Source: Hirudo medicinalis (lineage: Eukaryota; Annelida; Clitellata; Hirudinida; Hirudinidae). Taken from it: a stretch of DNA of 64,000 nucleotides. Where the stretch lies: assembly GCA_011800805.1 (NCBI GenBank), contig MPNW01000011.1, positions 101,744 to 165,743 of the forward strand. The letters run 5' to 3'. The translations under genes were made by a program, and so were the position numbers. How positions within the stretch are numbered: the first letter of the stretch is position 1; the number at the start of each line of letters is the position of its first letter. The notes beneath the pieces were generated by a model that searched no databases, had not been told where the DNA came from, and saw only the letters and a program-made list of their open reading frames with translations. This document shows, in pieces, positions 1 to 15,500 of this stretch.

Positions 1-2060
1 AATGTTTAGATATTATGATTTTTTTATCCACAGCTCGCCTTTTCACAGCACATAAAAATAACTTTTATTTTTTCAAATACTCTGCTTTAAAAAAGTTTAT
101 TACTGATTAAAATTGGAATAAATGTTATTAGCTATGGAGCTAATCGGAAATTGTTTTAACTAATGCTTTACAAATAGTTGCAAATTGCCCCTAATTGAAA
201 GTGCAGCCAGTGAATACGTTTTGAAACATTGTTGATGATGATTTGCATAATTGATAATCACACATTAAAAAATTTTTCTAAGTATAAGTCCTGTGAGAGA
301 AAGCTTTTGTCTGAAATAAAACTTTCATTATTATTATTACAATAGTATCATATTCGACAGAGATAAGATTGGTAATCAATAGATTTCATCTCTTTCCAAA
401 TAAGAACTATTGACAATATCACTTCTTATATTATGACTTCTCGATCCCATGTTTTATCAAGTTTAATCTGAAGTGAGATAATGGCGATATTATACTATGA
501 TATTATATTTTCTGTGGCCACTCATCCAACTTGTATTTTTTAACAAACTTCTCTGATCGATGAACACGATGCGTGAGGTGAGAACGAATTTTGGAGCATT
601 CAGATATTTTTCACCCTCTGCTATTGTCTACACACATCAAGTTTTCATCCTTCACTCCTCCTTCCTCCGCTCACTCCAAAAGGTTTTATCCTCCATAGAG
701 TTTGATTACAAATGAGGATGGCGTTTAATGAGATAGTGTGATGACGGTGACCGAGATGTAGATGAAAGAAATACTGAATATTATTTAATATATCTTGAAT
801 TGATTGAAGAGTATGGAAATATAAATGACAAAAAATAACTCACTCTATTTAATTACAATTTGAAGATAAATGCACGGATGCCTAAATTACTGGATGAATG
901 AATGAATGGAATCATAGAGAATTACAGATGGATGAATGACAAAAGATAGAACTTTGTATGAATTAAAAATTCAATCTAATTAATTTTTTCATTCATCTTT
1001 TATATTTACGAAACAATTGTAAATAAAGGCACTTCACACCTACCAACTTTCTTCGTATTGGCGTAGCCATGGGGGGAAGTTTCCTCCTTAATATGGTATT
1101 TTTCCAATTCCGTATATTTTTTTTTATTTCGGGGGAGCTGAGGCTATCTGTGACTAATTTTAGTGAAATAAAAAAAAAAAACAACTGGATCTATTACACC
1201 ATATTATTTATTTTATGAATTATTAATTTATTTATCTTAATGCAGATGCAGTTGTAAGATTAGGAAAGCTTCCGACATGATATTACTTGTTAGATAACTA
1301 AATTACTGATGCCTTTGCTTTCCCATATATAACAACCTCATTTATTGGCAAAACAAAATTGCGGTCTACAATGATCAATCCCATTTATATAGAATATGCA
1401 TGACAAGTCATTATATCAAGTGGTTTTTCTAAACTATCTTTAGTCAAGACAGAACTTACAGTGACTCATGGAAGACTTGAACCTTTAACAATTGCTGAGA
1501 AAGATATTTTTTAAAATTAACGGTTGATGATTCGGCAAACAAAAATTTACCTCTGTTGCTAATCGAAGACTCGATTTTGGCTGAATACCGGTGTGTGAAT
1601 GTAACTCTGTTAATTTTTAACATTTTACACTCATTATTATTACTGTTGTAATAATTATATAATTTGCCTCCTACTTCGACCAATTCTATAATCGTGGCTA
1701 TGCCACTGATCTTTCACATAGGTTTCAGACATCAAGATCCATTATTATTTGAAATATTAAAGTCGTCGGGTGAGATCGAAATACGTGAGAGATATGACTT
1801 TGTCCAAGTTGTCATACCGGTTCATGCTTCCAGGGGAGGATATTTGTGTGAAACTAATTTCTAAATGGTCCTCCTGCGCGTTGACTCGGTAATGCAGTAC
1901 AACCGGAACAGCATTTGAAGTTGAGCAAGTAATCCTGCTAATGCTAAAATTGTTCTTATACAACAGATGTTGACACACATATTGGGGGAAGCTTATGCCC
2001 GAAGGATAACTCCATTTTGCTTATTATTAATAATTTCAAGTAAAATTGACTGCTACAGTG
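1..2060. other. AT-rich non-coding stretch upstream of GPCR
   Basis: I see no convincing coding exon here. Open frames are short and lack family motifs. The first coding exon of the receptor downstream begins right after a splice acceptor, so a 5' untranslated exon and the promoter probably lie here or further left, but I cannot place them. Confidence 0.4.
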
Positions 2061-3475
2061 CGTATAAGAAGGTTACAAACACCCCTTTATTGTAGTATAA
2101 CTCCTAAAATATTGGACTGAACGAATCCAAATTTGGATTTAATGTGTATATTCTGATGTTACGCGCCTGTGCCAAATTTCATTTTGATTGAACAAGTGAT
2201 GCTTGCAAATTCATCAAAAAGTCCTTTTTCGGCCGTGGAAAAAGGTTACAAACATTTGGGATAAATTCAATTTATGATTAGATTATCAAATAATTAAATT
2301 TTTAATTTTATTCAAACAACATTTTTAGTGTTTAATAACGTGTTCCATATTATTTAAAATATTTATGCTCGTATATTTCAGTGATCTAATAATTGCATCG
2401 AACTAGTCATTTTCCAGATCATTCCATGCCCTCGTTAAGGGCTCTTCCAGCTCTACTTTTACAAAATATGCCTTTCAACTTCCATATATTTCATTGGGGA
2501 TCATTCCTCAGACATTTTCGGGTAGGATGAGGTATGGAGATATTGGTTATCAGTTCATAACCGCGATTTTTTCTAACTGGAAAGTGCTCCTGTACAACTT
2601 GGAGATTTTTATACATTGTTATCCAACTAAAATATAAAGTTATCACCATATTTATTCTTATCAATTGGAAACAAGTATTTCTCAGATGTTTAATTATAGT
2701 TTTGGCAATTTTGGCCTCCTTTTAAAGAGGTTATAGTTTTGAAGAAATTCGATCCGGGACCACGAGCATGCATGCCTCCTTGCTGTCTGCTAAAATTCGA
2801 TTTATTTTTCTCATTTAAGTTATGGAAATAGTATTGCTAGCAGTCACTTCCATCCAGATTAAAATAATTTTGTTCAAAGGATCTGAAAATGACATTTCAT
2901 TGGCACTAGACACGTACACTTTTTCTTGATCTTTTTTTGAATTGAAGGACTTCAAACGTCTCTCATTATTAAATATTCCACCATTATGCAAGTAGTTGCA
3001 GACAATCTATTTGCATATACAAAATTTTAAGCTTGTTATAATTTTTATTTGCTGAAATATTTTTCCTGAAAGCTTCAGAGCACTTTTTGAATCTATGGTA
3101 TGAGTTAAAATTCCATCTACTTCTATTCATGATAAAAATAATATTCACTAAAATATTAAATCAAATTACTATTCACATAATTTTTCAGAGCTAGTATTTT
3201 AATGTGGTTCCTTTGAAGAAGCTTGTAAAAATTTGCTAATGGATATATTATCGGAAATTAAAAAGCGTTTGTAACCTTTTCCCATAGCCTAATTACGAAT
3301 TTTATTTTATTGAATTTGCAATTTTTGTTAACAAGTGATTATTTTGTCAATCAAAAGAAATTTGGCACATGTCTGTGATATCAAAATAAACATATAAATT
3401 CCAAATTTGGTTTCTATTGATTAAATATTTTAGATCTATGCTAACATTAAGGAGTGTTTGTAACCTTTTTACAAG
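2061..3475. mobile_element. Foldback-type element with ~210-bp inverted repeats
   Basis: The left arm (about 2061-2270) reappears inverted at about 3255-3475. Each arm is bounded on both sides by the motif AAGGTTACAAAC: at 2069-2080 and 2242-2253 on the left, and in reverse complement at about 3266-3278 and 3455-3466 on the right. Between the motifs the arms stay collinear, sharing for example CCAAATTTGGA and TGCCAAATTTC. The interior (about 2271-3254) has no long reading frame and no visible transposase, so this looks like a non-autonomous foldback or MITE-like DNA element. A clear target-site duplication was not found. It ends about 30 bp before the first coding exon of the receptor. Confidence 0.7.
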
Positions 3476-3508
3476 CATCTTTATGAATCAACTGCTTCTA
3501 TTTTCAGA

Positions 3509-6500
3509 ATGAATAACTGTACAGAAGAGATCACTTTGTCCGTCAACATGTCCAACATCAGTTCATTATTTTCAAATTCGACTTTGATTAAAGAGCCATT
3601 TTATCAGGTTTGACTCAAAGAAGAAGATAATATATTATAATTAGATTATAATTATAATAATGATAGATTATAATAATCTAATTATGATTAGATTCACATA
3701 TATATTAATATAATATATATGAAATTTATATTAATATTACATACAATATTATATTAATATATAGAAATAATATAGATAATGATATATATATTAATATTAA
3801 ATACAATATTATATTAATATATAGATTATAATATATATAATTAATATACAATTAGATTATAATTATAATATTCGATTATAATAATCTAATTATAATGCAT
3901 TTAATCGATATTTGTGATGACACATGAAATAAACAAGCAATAAATTTGAGGACATGCATGAATTTTGATTCAAAAATTCCAAAATTCAATAATAACGTGA
4001 CCGCAATGATTTCTTCCAGAAAGGCCTTTTTGGGGAACCACCAGACATTTTCCATTCATACATTTGCCACAATAATTTTTTTTTGACAATCCAGTCAAGT
4101 GAAGTGATAAATTCTAATGCCCTCTTTCGAATTCCTAAGAGGTTAACTAAAACTATTTATGAAGCAAACGCGGATTTATTGGTGAAAGGCAGGGTCGCCG
4201 AGAGCGTTTGCCAATTGCCCATTGGCCCGGCAATTTATTGGGGCCTGCCCGGGTTTTAAAGTATTACAATTACAATCATGACCTATTTTTGCTTTTTTAT
4301 TACTAAATTGGGGACGTCATTTGGTGGGTGGGCAGGGGGGAAACTCCCTCTCTTGATTGGCTGTTGCTCCCTTGACTTTTAGCTAGAAGCAAAATAAGTC
4401 ATCTCTTCAAGTTGTTCAAGGGTTTGGCCCCTTCCCCCTGGTAAAAGCTAAAATGACGTCACTGCCAAATTGACGTAATAATAGAAAGGTCTACAGACGG
4501 CCACTAACTCAGATTTTATAAGGCATTCGACCTCAAACTAATAAACAAAGAATGCGAGGAAACAAAGATGAGAAGCAAAGAATGAGTGTACAAAAAACCA
4601 AACTACATAGTACGAAGTTCCCTTTAGCAAGACATGGGAAATATAGAGTTTGAGGACATCAAGGCTGCATGGCATTTTATTTAAAATTCTGTTTGAAAAG
4701 AAAAAGGACATCAAGGCTTGGATATTTTGCTCGAAATGACTGCTTAGGTACGTGAGCAAGAATGCATAGTGACCGGTTTAGAAGTTACGGGGGCTTTATG
4801 GAAGGTTAAGAAGGTTTACAGTGTAGGAAATGTATGGAAAAGCAACCGGATAGACATTGAATCTTTCTGGTTAAATTAGATCTTTATTCAGATGAAGGCG
4901 TATTTATTGCCTGTTTCAAAAAAAATTGTTGTACGGATACATTAGCTGTTTTTCATGCTCCAGATACAGTTTCATCAACGACGATGTGCAGAATTACAAA
5001 TGGTCCCAATAAGTGGCAAGCTGATGCATGACTTGCAATTTTACTTTCGCGTTGCTCAGTGTATTAATAGATTCATGGTCGGTGTAATTTCGCCTATGCT
5101 TATTATTAATATTAAGGGTAACAGCAAATAAGTGTTATCGTATTTATTTAAATATATTAAAATAAATTAACTCAAGGTAATTTGTAATTTTGGACATTTC
5201 TTTTGAATTTTCGAAAGCCATGTATGTAAATAGATTTTGTTTTGTTGCTGTGTTCAATAAATGACGATCATGATGCTGAAAAAACGGAGTTTTAAAAAGT
5301 TAGCCAGTCTATCAAAAAATTCCTCGTTATAATCATGTCTACCGTGAGAACTTTACCTGTGAAAACTACCAGATAATATTAATAATTAATATTAATAGCG
5401 ATAACCTCTAAATTTCAACAATTTCTTACTCAGAACATAATTATTTAATTAATTCCTGAATTACCGAGCAAATTCAAGTCTAATTCGTTCACAAAAATTT
5501 ATATTATGCACAGTATGCGCATCACTGGTGGTTTAGAAAACACGTACCACTTTAATTAGGGAGAGAAGATAATTTGATGGCAGTTTTATTGTAATAAGCA
5601 GAAGTTCAAGTCAAGCATTAATCCTCAAATAGATATGTTTACGCTCATGATGCTTTGACCGTCGCATGTCTTTGATCCTTTCGAGGCTGCCCGGAGGCAA
5701 ACAAAACATCAGGAATCAACGAACCAGAAATTTTATTGTGTTGAAATGTCTTTCATGAGGCTTTTATGATCAAGTTTTGATATTTTTTATGGTATTTATA
5801 TTTGCCATTACATTGCAAAGTGGCATTCTATGGCCTGGCAAAATCATTAATATATTATAATTCATGTGATTCTGAATGTGACATTTTGTTGGTATGAAAT
5901 GATGTGTGAAATAAATCAACTTAAAAAACTTAATATTTGTAAGCGTTCACAATCGCATACAAGGTTCCACCAAGCTGAAAGTAGTTATAATCACAATATT
6001 ATAAATGTATTTGAGAATGACATACAAATTGCTTTTGATGTACGAAATAACCGCTATATTATTAGTTTCTTTTTCATAGACATTATTAACCAGTTGCTCG
6101 GGATAACAAATATTAAGTAATTAAAGATCAGAAAACTACTCGACTAGGTTTTATTTCACTTGCATATTGGTTACATTACATTATCGGCGTGACCTATAAA
6201 ACTATATTATAAAACTGCTTGTTTAATTTATGATAGTAATTAGACAAAAGCATATTCACAATGATTGGCACGAGCCATTTCTGAAACTAACAAGCGCTAA
6301 CTAACATAAATATTAATCAGCTCTGACTTTAAAGTTTCGAAGTAAAATAACTTAAAAATGGTACAAGATATATATTTTATCTACGACCACCCCCTGGACC
6401 GAAACTATCATCAAAACATCTCCAAGGATGCAGCTTGTGTAAGGTACAAACGAATCGCCGACGTCACTTGCCCTTTATTTATTTAAATTAATTGAATTAA

Positions 6501-9500
6501 CAATATTTATAAAACCACTAGAAGCGGGAACTGCCATCTCAGAAATTAGATTTCGCTTTTGTAGCGTTAAATTTAATTCTGAAATAGATTAGATTCATGA
6601 TTAAAAAGATCAGTTGGACTTCAAACAATGCCGGATCGCTGTATCTGTTATAGTTTTTCTTTAAGCATTAGAAAAATAACACTTAAAATATTAAACTTTA
6701 AAAAAATTATTTAGCTATTCCAAATGTGGTTTGAAAATGGTTTCAAAAGTTCTATTTTTAACACAATAAATTAACGTTACTAATATTACTCGTAGATTTC
6801 TTTTTTTTATGGCTTAAAGTTGAGGCGCTCTCTAAGTGACCTTTAATTTGTTTGCAGAGTTTATTCTTAGAAAGCTTGGGCGGATGTGGATGCTCGTGAA
6901 TATTTATTGATTTCCTTGCCAAGCCCTTTCCCTTCAGTGGTCTGGAAACCGCACGTTCGAAAACTTCAGTGCTGTGTTTAGCATTGTTTGGCAGGACGGC
7001 ATGTTACAATTACCATTTATTCAACAAATATTCGCAATAGTTTGCAAGACGGTCGATGAATGCAACTGCTACTTTGGCAGTTCGCGAAATGTTATGTAAC
7101 AGCTTGTATATTGGGGATTGGGGCAAGGTGCCAATGGATGTTTTTGTAAAACATAATTATTATATATAATTACATAATATATACATAATAATACATAATT
7201 AAAACTATAATGTTTTAGATACACCATTCTAAGGAGGAAGTTAGTTCCCTTAATTTAATTAGTTTACTTCTGATCAGCCATTTTGTTTACAGCCGTAAAT
7301 TGTAAAATTTATTTTTGATATCATTGCTGTAATTTCGATTAATCTTTGCTAATTATTTATGATTTAATAATTTATATTGAAATCATATTTTTTATATTGT
7401 TAAATGTGAACCTCTTGAAAATAATAGCTCAAAATGCAATTTGTCAGAACTGAGCCAGTCTAATCAATTGGAATTAATACTGCCAGGTTTACATATAAAT
7501 ATTAATTGTCAGTTGCAATATTAATGACATTTCCAATTGAAAACTAAATTATATTTTGGAAAAAGTAAAATATTACTATTTTATGTTTAAAATGCATTGA
7601 AATGATATTAACTTAATAATTTGGCATCAGAACTGATCATCCAACATGATGATCCGATCAATGTCATTGAAAAGTTATCACCAGTTCCAAAAAATAAGAA
7701 AATAAGAAAAAGGACGAGACCTACTGAATCAGCAGATTAACAAGATATTAACCAGTACCCCATTTAAGAAAAGAATTGAAAAAATAACAAACAAAATGTT
7801 AAATCAACATGCATTTTTGGAGCACTAGTAGAATCGCTTTTGGAATAAATATAAAATAATTTCAGAATTAAAACTAATAACATACATAGCCAAGAGGTTC
7901 TAGTATTTGATGAATAAGATTTATTTTGCCATATCATTTATGAGTGATATAACAATGTTATTGGACATTTAAAACAATGTAAGCTGCTATTAAATTACAC
8001 TAAAAAATTATACAACTAAAATCTTAAGTAAAAGTCTCCATAAAACAGTTAAAGGGGAGATAGAGAAATTGGAATAAAGGAATAATGGGGGTTAGAATTA
8101 AAACAATTTGCTGGATCAGACAATTGAGTTCACGGTCAAGCCAAAGAAATTCTCAGAAAAATCAAGAGGTGTAGGTACTTGTCTAATTTGGAAAAGACAT
8201 TGTTTTTGCAAGTTAAAATTTGAGTAGCCGAAAATGTTTCACGAATGAATTTGTTTGTGAAAACTACAATCAACTAAAAAAGCCGACAATACAGTAAAAA
8301 TTCAGAAACTAATTCTAAAATTAAAATAGAACTAGTTAATGGCTGCTGCAACTTTGGACAGAGGGAAGTTATTAGCGATAACCTTATGAATTGCATACAC
8401 GTCGTCGTTCGAAGGTAGAGCCGCAGGCATCTCCCCTGAAAGTTAATGGTTAAAAAATGGAAGCTCTGCAAAAGACCGGCAGATTTAAATGTGCGTGAGA
8501 TGTAGTCATTCAAGATGAAACAATTAAAAGAGAAAAGAAAGACTCCGTATTTGTAATTATACACTGTGGTTATTACGCAGACCTTGATATTTGAAACATT
8601 TTTGTGAATTTTAAAATCTGAATAAATTTTATTAATTCAAATTGCTTTTTGAAAGAAACGCATTTTGGCATTTTTCTGCTGGACTCGATGACGTCAGAAA
8701 CCTAAGATGCCTAATATCATCGCCTTATTTTCTGTAAAGAAGTTAAAATTGAAAAATCAAAGCATTTCAAAATAATTTTACATATTTTTGTAAAATAAAA
8801 TATTAACATTAAAAATTCCCCCTCTCCCCAACTTGGGCCCCAAGTCAGTTTTACATTACTTAAAATACGTCAGACCCGTCAAACAATATTCCGTTTTCCA
8901 AAGTTTCCAAATTTTGCTTTCTTGAAGACATTTTTGATGAATCGGAAATATCGTTTAATGCCAGTCTTCTCGTCAAAGAAATAAGGCTAACGAAATCCAC
9001 TCAGAATTTCGTCTTGCTGCTCGATCAATCTAAATGAGCGTAGGTGAAATTAATTGAGCATGAGTGAAAGAGGTAAGCAAGTGAAAATAACAGGATTTAG
9101 CTGAGTAAATGGAAGTGAAAATGATTAATTAAGGGCATCCATCATTGGCCAATAATTATCTTAAAACGTCATGCGACACTGATCTGTCATTCATAATGTT
9201 TTTGTGACACGTGGATGTTTTGCTTTGACGTCGCTATGCACCTGAACAGAAGCGCTGTGAAATTCTGACAATTTATCGAGTCGCGTCAGATTACTTTATT
9301 ATCGCTACAATCAAATCGATAATGTACAGGAGCTTGCTAAGGAAATAAAAATTATCGCAGAAGAAAAACAAACAATTGAATTCGTAAATTGAAATTGTGC
9401 TGAGTCGAATAAGCTGCAGCCTCAAAAATGTCAGTTTTAAAGGTAAAAAGTTCAAAAATTGTTTCAAGATACACTTCAGAAGCCAGCCATATCGTGGATA

Positions 9501-12500
9501 GTTGCGGAGAAATGACCTAATTTTTTTAAACTAGTTTATTCACAAGCAAACAAATCTCCGAAAAACTCTTTCGAATAACAAACGAGGACTTTGATTAAAC
9601 TTCCGGCAAATAAATCATTTTTTTTTTTCAAAAACGATAAAAATCTCCTCTCATGGAGACACATCCAGCCCGTCCAACACGCCATAAACTCGACTCCTTT
9701 CAAGAAAGCCAACAAGGCGAATTGACTTACTGGTCTTGTTAAGTGGACAGGAAATAGACATCGTTCAAAGCGCCGTGAGCTTATGAAAGGGAGTCGGCTG
9801 CGTCTTCGGCTATCCACAGATTCAAAACTCAGTCTCTACAAGTGTTTAATCCTAAATTACGACCGACCAGCTTGAGGCGTTTTTTGCAAGTTTTGTGCCA
9901 TTTCGTTATCAATAATTTGTTCATGCTGATCTTGCTATTTCTTTATTACGTTAATACCATATTATCCATTAAAATATTTCCTTATGAATCAGTACTTTCG
10001 AAGAAACTTTGAAAAAATGATTTGTCACAGACAGAAATGGGAATGATGGCAATAGTTTATTTTGGAGTGAGATATGCGGAAGGAAGAAAATTATGATGAA
10101 GGAAGGAGGCAACCAAGAATGCCATCAGAAATTATTACGATGAGGATGAACAAGACGATGATTGCCTTAAGCAAACAAAAGTTTTTAATTTAAGAAGTTC
10201 ATTGGGTCAAAAATATACATAATTTATTTTATAAAAAAAAAAGACATTATTAAAATAAACAAGATATTCAGGTTACTTAATTTCAACAAACAAAATATTA
10301 AATAATACATAAATTAATAAATTAACGGTTCATTATATGAATGGAAGTACAGTTCGAATTTTGTAACGTCAGACAAAATTATAGAAAATTGTGGAGTATC
10401 AAATTTTGTTCAGAACTCATTAAAGCGAAACAATTCAGTGAAACTTGGATGGCAACAGTTGAAGCGAAGAAAACTAAACGACCTTAAAGGATATAATGTT
10501 GAAATATTATATGTTGTTATATAATATTAATGCTGTTAGTGATCGGAGACGATGTCGAACCGGCTAATGCAATGAAATCACTCTATTTGCTTCCAGTTCC
10601 CGAAAGAATAAAATTCAAAATAGCCTCGCTGGTACGCAAGGCTCTGTTGACGGGAACACCATGCTTCCTAGCCAACACTCTCCCCGCACTCACATGCAAG
10701 GAGTCTGAGATAGGAGTCCTCGAACTTCCTCATGGAATAGCCTACCCGCACAATTCAGGGCCTCTGATTCGTTCAGTCTCTTCAAGGCTAATCTCAAGAC
10801 CAATCTTTTCCCACAGTAGCTAAGGACGAAGTGCACATGACGCTCAAGCTTATGGCGCTTTACAAATTAACATAGTTATTTTTATCTTTTATCGTTAAAA
10901 GTTCTTGGACGCCTGCAAATACTCTTAAAATCAAAGCACACCATAAGTAGTGGAAAATATATTCTGTTTAAAAAATCATCAATTGCAGAAGCAATGTTGT
11001 GCACGAATAGGTAATAACAACCGCAACTGTCAAGACAATCGTATCAGAAGAGTTGAAACATTTTTGTTCGAGATTTAGTAAAGTCGACATTGTGTCTCAG
11101 ATTGCGGTCAGAATATAAATTTCAATTCTTCCCTTCTCTCTCTTTCAACAAAAATAGAGCTCGATGGGATTTGAAATTTTTGAGTTTTCGAGAAATTTAT
11201 TCTTAAATCGCCTTATCTTTATTGAATGATATTAATCTATTCTAGAGGAGGAATGAGACATGTTGAGTTACGGAGATGTAAATGACGGCCACGATCTTTC
11301 GTTGTATCAAAAAAGTGACAGACATGCTGTAATGCAAAAGTTCAACTAATTTTACAATTACAAATGCCGGAAGTTCAAGTACAAGTATAAGCACAAACAA
11401 TGAAAATTTAAACACTGTTTACGAATTATCATGAGTATTACTCGAGTACAAATCCAAACTACCTTAATAGTCTGAGGTCATGTTTATTGGAGCATCTTTT
11501 CTCCTCTGTCTCCTCCATCTTCCATAGCATTGCCTTTTCACTCGCTTCTTCGTCTAAAACTTTCAAACTAAAGTAACTTGACTCCCTTCTTGGCTTCAGA
11601 CGACACTTCGCTTCCATATTCATAACCACCTCATCTGGGCAATCAGACATGCACAGAGATGCAAATGATAGCAATGATGGGAACTGCCCACATTCTAAGA
11701 AAATTGCTTTTCCATTGATTCTCGGTGATTATTTGTTAGAGTCATCGGTTCAAGTGAGAAAATTGATGACATAATATTAATAATAATAATATATTAACAA
11801 ATAATATATTAATATTGAAGGAAGGAAGGAACTTTATATACCATAAATGTAAAACATAAACATCAAACATAGGATTCAATATTTTAGCGTTTTTCATTAT
11901 CAATTTAATGTCAAATTTAAATCAATTTTTATCCATCATTTTTAAGTCTACCCTGTTTATATTTGTTATTTTCATTGTTATGATTGTATTTTAATTAAAT
12001 TAACGAATTTGTATTTATAAAAGTCTCACTAATAGCTATGAATCAAACATTTTCATGGTTTTGCAGACAGGTCAGGTCATTTTCCTTGGAATTTTGTTCC
12101 TATTTATAGTCCTGGCCAATTTATCTGTACTTGTGATTCTGAAGAAGAGACGGACTAAAAAGTCAAGGATGAACTTTTTTATTTTTCACCTTGCAGTTGC
12201 AGGTTTAAATTTTTGCGACATTTTTGAGATTAAAATTGGTGATAATTATTATTGCTGTTATTTTTGTTGTATTACACAATAATTATTACCAAATACGCGA
12301 GCAGGTTAACCGAATGGATTGCGTTCCTGCATACGGCTGTAATGGGAGCAGTTGTAATGTGTCGTGTTCGAAACCAACCCTTGGGAAGGGAAGGAGTTAT
12401 ACAAATGGTTAACAAGAAGCGCCTCAGACGCTATGAATATGATGCTATATGAATGAAGTAAAATTTACATATTATTATTACAAAATTTAATATTTAAGAA

Positions 12501-15500
12501 AAAATAGAAAGTAAAACTAGTAAAAAATGTAAGAATAATATATAATAATTAATATGATTACAATTATTATTATTATTATTTAATCTATGGTGATGAAATA
12601 GCTTTAGAAATGCATCCTCAGATTTGTCAATGGGCCTGATGGTCGTTTTCGTGGATATCTTGATCCGAATTACGATAGAATGGCATGGCGGAATATTCAT
12701 GTGCAAAATAGTGCGCTTCTTCCAGGTTTGACTTGCATTCAAATTCACATCAGCAGAAAATCCACTTTTAATGAGACCGTTTTTCATCGCCTCATAAATA
12801 TTGCATAAATATTTTATACATTGGATGTCAGTTATTATATTAGGTATCAGAGCCCAGTACTTAATTATAAATTGCGTGCAAATCTGAAACAATGGACAAA
12901 TTCGTTTTTGAATTAAAATTTTCGTGACTCATTGGCGTGCAGGTTAGCTCAACAGGTTGCGGTTATGTGTCGTGCTCGCAACCCATCCTGCACAGCCATC
13001 GAGCGCCAATCCTAATCATCCAGTTATGTAAAGGACATCCATAGTAGTGCCTTTACATCCGGTACATAAGGCGCTCAAAATATCTAATATTTACAATTAC
13101 GAAGACAAAGACAATTACAAAGGCTAACTAAAAAGACATAAGATGTTTCCAATTTCTGTGTAATTAATAATCTTTTATTAACGCAAAATTATATCAAACT
13201 AGAATTATAAAAACAATAACTATATAATTATGATTTTAATATGTTCAATAATTGATTCCAAGGATTGAGCATATGTTTCAAACTTGTGCCATTGAGACTT
13301 CGTTATGTGATGATTATTCCATTCATCTACTTCTTTATCTTTCTTTCATCATTTGTCCATAATTATGTCCGTTCTTTCAATCCTTCAATTAGGGTGTGGC
13401 CACATTTGGATCGACCTACATATTGGTTGCCCTGAGCCTTGACAGAGTCAATGCTATTGCACGACCTTTGACCTTGCCAAGAGGTTATCTCTATGTTGCA
13501 ATTTTTTTAACACAATTTCAAAATATTATTTAATAATAATCGCTAATAATAGTGTTAATTAAGAATCTTCGGGTCACCTTGCGGTAAAACAGGGCATTTC
13601 ATTTAAATTTTATCAGGAGTATGTTTGCTCTTCAGGAGTGACCAAGTACTGGTCCGTGACAGTGGCTTGGGTGACAGCATTGCTACTTTCAATTCCTCTG
13701 TTTGCACTATCAACTGTTAAGACTTACGAGAAGATGAACATTCAGCAATGCACGATCAATATCAGTGGGAGATTAAATTGGCAGGTTGGGGCTGTGGATG
13801 GGTTGATGGGCGAGTGTTTGATGGAAGAATGGAATGCAATTAATAGTACCAACTGATTGATCGATGACAAATGAATGGAGCTGAGTATACTGTCTCATGC
13901 AAACTCATGATCACGATCATGGTTTTCGATAGTAATGATGATTTTGATGAAGATTATGTTAATGATCTTGATAAATTTGCTTAATCTTGGTAAATTAAAT
14001 TTAAAAATTTTAATTTTAATTAAAAGTAAATTTAAATTTGGTAAATTCCATGAGGCACTATGCCGTACTGACTGTAGTGGTTGCGAGCTATTCAAATTCC
14101 AGATTTATGTGATCCTGACCGCTACGGCCGTCTTCATCGTTCCAGCCGTCATAATCACTGTCTGTTACGTCATCATCATATATGTTATTTACAACTCAAC
14201 CAATAGCAGATCCGAAAGAGAGGTCATCAGATCATTGCCAGATTCAACCGGAAAATTGACATCCGAACGTAAGCATGCGTTTATATTAATAGTTGCAGAC
14301 TTTATTAATTTCATCGCAACTATTATGAAAAAGTAAACTCGATTTGTCCTGATCGCGTTGAGCACAAGACACCCGTGACTAAAACGTCATCATTGGTCGC
14401 GGGTCAAAAGGTCACAGCTTCGGGAGGAATCATTCCGAAAGCGAGGATAAAATCCGTGAAGATGACTTTTTCCATTGTCCTAGGTACATGAACTTTTTCA
14501 TATTTTAAATATTATTCAATTTTAAGGTTTAACTAGTAATGACGTTAATAATTAAATTGAATTGAATTGCAATGATATTAACTATTAGTGAGTTATAGTA
14601 GGCGTTTCATTGATGCCTTTATTATTATATTGTTTGTCAGGAGCAGAGGTATTTTTAAAACTAAATAAAAATATTAATGAAGAAACAAATGTGTGAAATT
14701 ATTAGGTATGAAGCTGATAGTGTTCGGCCACATTATATTTATTATTCAATACAAAACATAAACAAATGGTGTTGCAATCTCTAAAAAAAATAAAAAGTTT
14801 TTATGAAAATGTTTCAAGAGAATTTCTTCTCCATTGCTCACCCATAAAAAAAAAACTTAAGACAAAAGCTACTGCTTTTGAATTTCACCTTAACTTTGCT
14901 GTAAAAATTCTTTTGAAGCTTTCATATTGTGTTGGAGCCCTTATTTTGTTTTCGACCTGCTCTTCGTCTTCAACTTGATCCCAGAGTTTAAGGGAAGGCA
15001 CGCCCTTAACATTTTCATCCAGAGCCTGGCGCCCTTAAACAGGTATAGTGATTGGTTCTTATGAATTATGACTCATTACATGAGGAGACAAGAGTTATAA
15101 TTTTACAGTGCCGCCAATCCGCTCATATACTACATCTTCAAGAGCAGGACTAAGAGCACGGGGTTAATTGAACTTATTAAACATTGGTTCATTTCGTTTT
15201 TAAAAATTTAACTCTGATATTAATATTACTTAAAGAGTTGCACATCAAAGCCTTGTGTTATATGCCTTAAACATAATTTTAGCTTAAGGTTGTTAGCTTG
15301 AATATAAATTTGAAATAAATTTCTTAAGTAAGAACACATTGTTACACATAGATATATTTTAAAAAAGTGCTTACGCTCTATTGCTGTTATTATTATTTTC
15401 ATTATTGTCGTCATCGTCGTCGCCGTCGTCATCATCATCATCATCATTGGCATTGGTATTCCTTTCCAGGAGGTGATAGAGGTTTGACAATCCTCTGTGT

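Larger units (their letters stand above)
3608..12066. other. 8.5-kb first intron of the GPCR gene
   Basis: Phase-0 intron between the N-terminal exon and TM1 exon. It holds AT palindromes (3630-3900), a MITE-like fragment near 4190-4330, and a LINE tail at 10535-10820. The remaining sequence is AT-rich with no exon I can support. Confidence 0.7.

Noticed and set aside
9536..9817. 93-aa minus-strand open frame
   Set aside because: No motif, no splice partners, and it lies inside the GPCR intron.
12298..12395. A functional tRNA gene
   Set aside because: A- and B-boxes are present, but the same head occurs in eight copies joined to a common non-tRNA body, so it is a SINE.
15226..15453. Poly-Met/Thr open frame
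   Set aside because: It is the translation of a trinucleotide microsatellite.
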